NCBI GenBank assembly: GCA_001512835.1
Contig: LFRQ01000106.1
Location: 1 to 42,918 of the forward strand
DNA length: 42,918 bases
Source of the DNA: Clostridia bacterium DTU022
Lineage (GTDB): Bacteria > Bacillota > Dethiobacteria > DTU022
Reading direction: 5' to 3'
In this document: in pieces, positions 38,847 to 42,918 of the stretch
How positions within the stretch are numbered: the stretch's first letter is position 1
Layout: each line of letters starts with the position of its first letter
Notes under the pieces: model-generated
Told to the model about the DNA's origin: nothing
Seen by the model: only the letters and a program-made list of their open reading frames with translations
The model's database searches: none
Position numbers and translations under genes: made by a program

Positions 38847-40466
38847 TTAACCTTTGCCCCTCTTCTTGTTGGCCAGGGCGCTGCCGATGAAATCCCGGTA
38901 AAGGGGATGGGGACGCTGGGGGCGGGATTTAAATTCCGGGTGGAACTGGACCCCCACGAACCAGGGATGCCCTGCCAACTCGATTATCTCCACCACCTGG
39001 CTCTCTTCGTTGATGCCGCTGAAAATCATCCCCTTGGCAGCCAGGGGCTCCCGGTAGTCGTTGTTAAACTGGTTCCGGTGCCGGTGGCGCTCGCTGGCAG
39101 TCCGACCGGAATAGGCCTTCTCCGCCAGGGTTCCCGCCTTGATGGTGCAGGGGTAGGAGCCGAGGCGAACCGGTCCCCCCGGGCGGTTGTTGTATTCATT
39201 CTCCCCCCGCGGGAGGGAGGCAATAACCGGATGCGGCGTTTCCGGGTCGAACTCGGTACTGTGGGCCCCCTTCAAGCCGGCCACGTTGCGGGCAAATTCC
39301 ACCACGGCGCAATGCATGCCCAGGCAGAGCCCCAAGAAGGGGATCTTCTTCTCCCGGGCGTAGCGGATGGCGTTAATCTTCCCTTCAATGCCCCGGTTCC
39401 CGTAGCCGTCCGGGACCAGGAGCCCGTCGATGCCCTCCAGGAAAACTTCTGGATCCTCTTTTTCCAGGTCCTCGGCCTGGACCAGGCGGACCTTGACCGC
39501 CGTCTGATGGTACAGGCCGGCATGGCAGAGGGCCTCGTTAATGCTGATATAGGCATCCCGCAGGGAGACATATTTCCCCACCAGGGCAATGACCACCTCG
39601 TCCTTTAAGCGGCGGGCCCGCTCCACCATCTCTCTCCAGGGGCTCATCTCCGCCGGCCGGCACTTCAGACCCAGCTTCTCCACCACCAGGCTGTCCAAGC
39701 CTTCCGCCTGCAGCAGCAGGGGAACTTCGTAAATGATGTCCGTGCTCCGGTTTTCCACCACTTCTTCCGCTTTAATATCGCAGAAAAGGGCCAGCTTCTC
39801 CTTGAGGTCCTTTTCGATGGGGTGCTCCGTGCGGCAGACGATGAGGTCGGGATGAATCCCGATGCTGCGCAGCTCCTTGACGCTGTGCTGGGTGGGCTTG
39901 GTCTTCAGTTCGCCGGACATGGGCAGGTAAGGCAAAAGGGTGACATGAATGTAGATCACGTTTTCCCGGCCCAGGTCCGCGCGCATCTGGCGGGCGGCCT
40001 CCAGGAAAGGCAGGCTCTCGATATCGCCCACCGTGCCGCCGATCTCCGTGATCACCACGTCTATGTCGCGTTCCCGCGCCAGCTTCTGGATGCGGTTCTT
40101 GATCTCATCGGTAATGTGCGGGATTACCTGGACCGTCTTCCCGTGGAACTGCCCTTCCCGCTCCGCTTGAATTACCGACCAGTAGACCCTCCCCGAGGTA
40201 ACGTTATTGTCCCTGCTCAAGTTTTCATCGATGAAGCGCTCGTAATGCCCCAGGTCCAGGTCCGTTTCCGCCCCGTCTTCGGTAACAAAAATTTCCCCGT
40301 GCTGATATGGACTCATGGTTCCGGGGTCATAATTTATGTAAGGATCAAATTTTTGGATGGTTAACTTCAGCCCCCTGCTTTTTAACAAGCGCCCTAAAGA
40401 AGCGGCGGTGATCCCTTTTCCCAAGGAAGAGACCACCCCCCCAGTAATAAAAACGTACTTGGTCAT
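38847..40466 (-). CDS. pyrG: CTP synthase, with substitutions around the glutamine pocket
   Basis: This 539-residue enzyme aminates UTP to CTP. The synthetase half is standard: [20 protein letters not shown] (7-26), [31 protein letters not shown]. In the glutaminase half the triad is kept: Cys381 (GLCLGMH) and VQFHPEF near the C-terminus. However, three pocket positions differ from what I know of the family: PDGYG (352-356) for PGGFG, CLGMH for CLGMQ, and RHRNQ for RHRYE. Glutamine use may be weakened. GGAGG stands 7 nt before the ATG. The promoter upstream is not clear. Confidence 0.96.
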   Translation of the reverse strand: MTKYVFITGGVVSSLGKGITAASLGRLLKSRGLKLTIQKFDPYINYDPGTMSPYQHGEIFVTEDGAETDLDLGHYERFIDENLSRDNNVTSGRVYWSVIQAEREGQFHGKTVQVIPHITDEIKNRIQKLARERDIDVVITEIGGTVGDIESLPFLEAARQMRADLGRENVIYIHVTLLPYLPMSGELKTKPTQHSVKELRSIGIHPDLIVCRTEHPIEKDLKEKLALFCDIKAEEVVENRSTDIIYEVPLLLQAEGLDSLVVEKLGLKCRPAEMSPWREMVERARRLKDEVVIALVGKYVSLRDAYISINEALCHAGLYHQTAVKVRLVQAEDLEKEDPEVFLEGIDGLLVPDGYGNRGIEGKINAIRYAREKKIPFLGLCLGMHCAVVEFARNVAGLKGAHSTEFDPETPHPVIASLPRGENEYNNRPGGPVRLGSYPCTIKAGTLAEKAYSGRTASERHRHRNQFNNDYREPLAAKGMIFSGINEESQVVEIIELAGHPWFVGVQFHPEFKSRPQRPHPLYRDFIGSALANKKRGKG

Positions 40467-40958
40467 TATTGTGCCTCCGATCCGTCCGCAAACAGTAAAG
40501 GAAACTTACAACAATTCACCTGGTTTCAATTCTACAAAAAGCCTTTTTTCCCTGCCATATTTCGTGGAAATTCCCTTCCCTTTTTCTTTAACCATCTATT
40601 CAATAACCTATCTGCCATAACAGGGCCTGGAAATAGATCTATAAATTGAAAAAAACCGGAGTATTTATTAACAATTCCGGCGCCAGACAGGGGGCCGGCA
40701 GCTTGAAAAAGAGTCCTCTGCCGGACCCCGGCCACCAGGGTCCGCCGGAGCCTGCTTTCCTTCCCGGGAAAGCCCCGGCGGGGGCGGTAGCAGGAGCTCT
40801 TCCCGGGCCCGGTTGTCGCCGGCGGCCCGGATGACTGGCGCCCTCTCCCGGAACAAGGCAACAGTTCTATTCCCCGGCGATCTTCCGGGGCTGGAGACTT
40901 AAAAACCCGCCGGGGCCGGGAAAGGATATTCCCCGGGGCGGCTCCCGGGAGTGCCGCC
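40467..40958. other. Unexplained 490-bp intergenic region upstream of pyrG
   Basis: No convincing gene on either strand. The part near pyrG (40490-40680) is AT-rich and should hold its promoter and leader. The rest is GC-rich with several inverted repeats: CGGACCC (40722-40728) with GGGTCCG (40738-40744), and TTCCCGGGAA near 40761-40770. A 109-codon minus-strand open frame (40532-40861) has no recognisable features and is very rich in Gly, Pro and Arg; I regard it as chance. The region also lies downstream of the SpoIIP-like gene and may hold its terminator. Confidence 0.4.
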
Positions 40959-42683
40959 TCAAATTCGCCGGCGGCTTAACAGGCGGTCAACTCTTTCCTG
41001 CAGGAAAAGGGCCCACTCCCGGAGTTCCTCCAGGAGCTGCCGCCAGGACAGCCGCCAGTTTTCGGGGATCTCGTTCCACCATTGCCGGCCCGCCGCCGCC
41101 CCTCTTCGCCACCACACCGGCAGCCGGCGGCCCAGCAGGGCCAGGCGCTCCGGCAAACGCCGCCCCTCCTCCTGCAAAGTCGTCCAGGACTGGTGCCAGC
41201 GGTCCGGCAGCCCCTCCCGCCAGCGCCGGTAAGCCGCCAGGAGCCGGAGCAGGGCCTCCCGGGCCCGCCCCCACCGCCGCCGCCACCATCCGGGGAAGGC
41301 CCGGAAATCTTCCAGCAGACTGAACCAGCCCTCCCTGATGTTGGCCGGCGAGGCCCGGGCCGCTTCTCTTAGCCGGGCCGGCAAGCCAAGGAACCACTGC
41401 TTGATTCTCGCCACCCAAAGGGGCCACCGCTCGGGAAGGCTCTCCCACCAGCGAAACAGCGCTTCCAGGGACCCCGGGTTATTTAGAAAGTAGAAGGCCA
41501 AAGAAGCCCCCAGGGCGGTAAGAAAGAGCCCCATCACCGTGCCGGAAATGGCGCTGGAAATCCCCCCGGCATCGCGGTACAGGGCCGGCGGCCGCGGGTC
41601 GCCGGGTTCCCGGTCCCGGTCGATCCGGCCGCCGGGCAAAAAGTTGGGACCGTAGAAATAATAGGCCACCACGTCGGCCATAAGGCTGATTCCCTTGCAG
41701 GCGTGTTCCCTGGCATTGGTATGGGCACCGACTTCCATCAAGAGGCTTAAGGGGGAGAGGTCCTGGTTGTAGCTGCCCCACAAGATGAATACCCCGCGAA
41801 TCAGGCCCGGGTGCAGCCGGTCGGCATAGCCTTTGAGGTCGAAGGCAAATTTCTGATTGACGGCATAGTTGGGATTGCTGCGTCCCACTACCAGGGAGAT
41901 CTGGGTAATCCATTCCCCGTTCTCCAGTTCCAGGGCGTACTCTTCCCAGGGAGCGGCATCCCGGTGCACATCGAAAATGGCGTCCGGTCGCTGGGCCAGC
42001 AGCTCCCGGGCCGTCGTCCGGGAGCGGCGGTACGCCCCCCGGTCATGGGGAAGGTGCAGGCGCTGGGAGTGGAGGGCGGTAATGCCTTTCTCCTCCAGGG
42101 CTTCTTTGAAGGAAACCCCCACCTGGTGGATGCCTCCCCGCCCGTAGACGGAGTCCGTTCCGTCGCTGGGCAGGTACGATTCCGCGTTATGGCTGTGATA
42201 AATGGCGATCCGGTAATAAGGGGGACCCTGGGCAGCCTGGAGCCGTTCAGCAGCCCGGCCGCCACCTGCGGGGAGGGCAGCCGCCGCCGCCGGAGCCGGA
42301 AGGCTCCGGGAGGACGCAGCGGCCAAAAGGGGGGCCGGAGGAATCCGGATCTGGACCTTGCGCTGCAGCCGGGCGCGGGCCAGCTTCCCCTCCACCTGGT
42401 AGACCGTGTAGAGGTTGTTCTCCTGGGAGAGGAAGCGGTCTCCCCGGCGGAGGACGCGCCCCGTAACGGCCAGGGTCTTCCCTTCTTCGTCCACCAGGCG
42501 GAAGTAGCGCTCCCGGGCCGGATCTTCCCCGCCCAGCCCTGCCTGAAGCTCCCCTTCCCCGGCCGCGGCGGTACTCTCGCTTAAAACCGGCCGAGAAGCG
42601 GAAGGAGAGCCGAGGGAAACGGCCAGAAGTAGGATTAGTGCCAATAAAGCCAGGGGACAGAACCAGAGTCTAATCTTTCTCAC
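40959..42683 (-). CDS. SpoIIP-family peptidoglycan hydrolase with a Trp/Pro-rich repeat tail
   Basis: This 574-residue protein has an N-terminal hydrophobic anchor (7-25) and a SpoIIP-type amidase domain: YYRIAIYHSHNAESYLPSDG (156-175) with H163, H165 and E168, DVHRDA (238-243) and LLMEVGAHTN (314-323). SpoIIP cleaves stem peptides during engulfment in sporulation. After a second hydrophobic segment (about 377-400) comes a tail of 174 residues rich in Trp, Arg and Leu. In it, Pro residues sit at 417, 435, 446, 464, 493, 511, 522 and 540, with 435-464-493-522 spaced exactly 29 apart. I know of no such tail in ordinary SpoIIP. The start is GTG with a weak RBS, 22 nt after the DUF1614 gene stop, suggesting coupling to it. 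Confidence 0.83.
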   Translation of the reverse strand: MRKIRLWFCPLALLALILLLAVSLGSPSASRPVLSESTAAAGEGELQAGLGGEDPARERYFRLVDEEGKTLAVTGRVLRRGDRFLSQENNLYTVYQVEGKLARARLQRKVQIRIPPAPLLAAASSRSLPAPAAAAALPAGGGRAAERLQAAQGPPYYRIAIYHSHNAESYLPSDGTDSVYGRGGIHQVGVSFKEALEEKGITALHSQRLHLPHDRGAYRRSRTTARELLAQRPDAIFDVHRDAAPWEEYALELENGEWITQISLVVGRSNPNYAVNQKFAFDLKGYADRLHPGLIRGVFILWGSYNQDLSPLSLLMEVGAHTNAREHACKGISLMADVVAYYFYGPNFLPGGRIDRDREPGDPRPPALYRDAGGISSAISGTVMGLFLTALGASLAFYFLNNPGSLEALFRWWESLPERWPLWVARIKQWFLGLPARLREAARASPANIREGWFSLLEDFRAFPGWWRRRWGRAREALLRLLAAYRRWREGLPDRWHQSWTTLQEEGRRLPERLALLGRRLPVWWRRGAAAGRQWWNEIPENWRLSWRQLLEELREWALFLQERVDRLLSRRRI

Positions 42684-42705
42684 CCGCGTCTTCTTGTTGT
42701 CGCCA

Positions 42706-42918
42706 TCACCTGCTGCCGGCCCGCTCCCGGATCTCCCCCACCAGCTCCGCCAGCATCACGCCAAAAACACCGGCCACCAGGGTGGCGTCGTACACCCCCG
42801 CACCGCCAAGGATGACCGGGATATCCCGAAAACCCCGGATCAAGTTCTCCGCCCAGGCACTTAAATCCAGGAGAACTACCCCAAGGACGGCTCCGATGAA
42901 AGCAGAGCGGCGGGAACG
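42706..42918 (-). CDS. DUF1614 membrane protein, C-terminal part
   Basis: The last 70 codons of a gene whose start lies beyond the right edge. The translation includes a hydrophobic stretch (SAFIGAVLGVVLLDL), then PVILGGAGVYDATLVAGVFGVMLAELVGEIRERAGSR and a TGA. The GGAGVYD block next to a membrane segment is typical of the C-terminus of DUF1614 proteins in Firmicutes, whose function is unknown. It is followed closely by the SpoIIP-like gene on the same strand; pairing with sporulation proteins fits a spore former. Confidence 0.75.
   Translation of the reverse strand, partial: RSRRSAFIGAVLGVVLLDLSAWAENLIRGFRDIPVILGGAGVYDATLVAGVFGVMLAELVGEIRERAGSR

Noticed and set aside
40532..40861. A 109-codon minus-strand frame between pyrG and the SpoIIP-like gene
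   Set aside because: Gly/Pro/Arg-rich as expected for chance frames in GC-rich DNA, no ribosome site and no motif.

Overview
The window comes from a Gram-positive, spore-forming, probably anaerobic bacterium of the Clostridia type (inference). The supporting features are a T-box leader, a YtrA-type GntR/ABC operon, a PdaB-like deacetylase, a SpoIIP-family protein, DUF362 and DUF1614 proteins, strong AGGAGG ribosome sites and many TTG/GTG starts. I cannot name the species.

Region 1 (1-19222) is one long CRISPR-Cas island, all on the minus strand. In transcription order it holds: cas4-cas1-cas2; then a promoter followed by a CARF/LuxR-HTH fusion gene, csx15, cmr1-cmr2-cmr3-cmr4-cmr5-cmr6 and cas6 (type III-B); then, in an AT-rich pocket, a CARF-nuclease (Card1/Can2-like, DUF1887); then cas8b-cas7-cas5-cas3 (type I-B); then a leader and the leader-proximal repeats of an array running out of the left edge. 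One Cas6 and one adaptation module appear to serve both interference types. Cmr2 keeps the cyclase GGDD but has no HD domain, so signalling by cyclic oligoadenylate is the likely III-B output, with the CARF nuclease as effector and the CARF-HTH protein and Csx15 as possible regulators or attenuators. cas8b contains a very clear internal start for the small subunit Cas11b.

Region 2 (19223-31246) is ordinary chromosome. It holds an autoregulated-looking ytrA-ABC operon, a thiolase, a lipoprotein penicillin acylase, a DUF362 protein, hisC, a PdaB-like deacetylase, and a promoter plus T-box in front of a PLP aminotransferase.

Region 3 (31247-40466) is centred on nitrogen and nucleotide metabolism: pdxS-pdxT, carA-guaA, a tandem P-loop ATPase, glnA with an attenuator-like leader, and pyrG. 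The most unexpected signal in the window is here. The glutaminase domains of GuaA and CarA have both lost the catalytic Cys (Gly in each). GuaA has lost the whole triad, and PyrG has changes around its glutamine pocket although its Cys-His-Glu remain. PdxT looks intact. This suggests a host that makes GMP and carbamoyl phosphate from free ammonia.

Region 4 (40467-42918) holds an unexplained 490-bp gap, a SpoIIP-family protein with a novel-looking Trp/Pro-rich tail built on a 29-residue period, and the end of a DUF1614 membrane protein.
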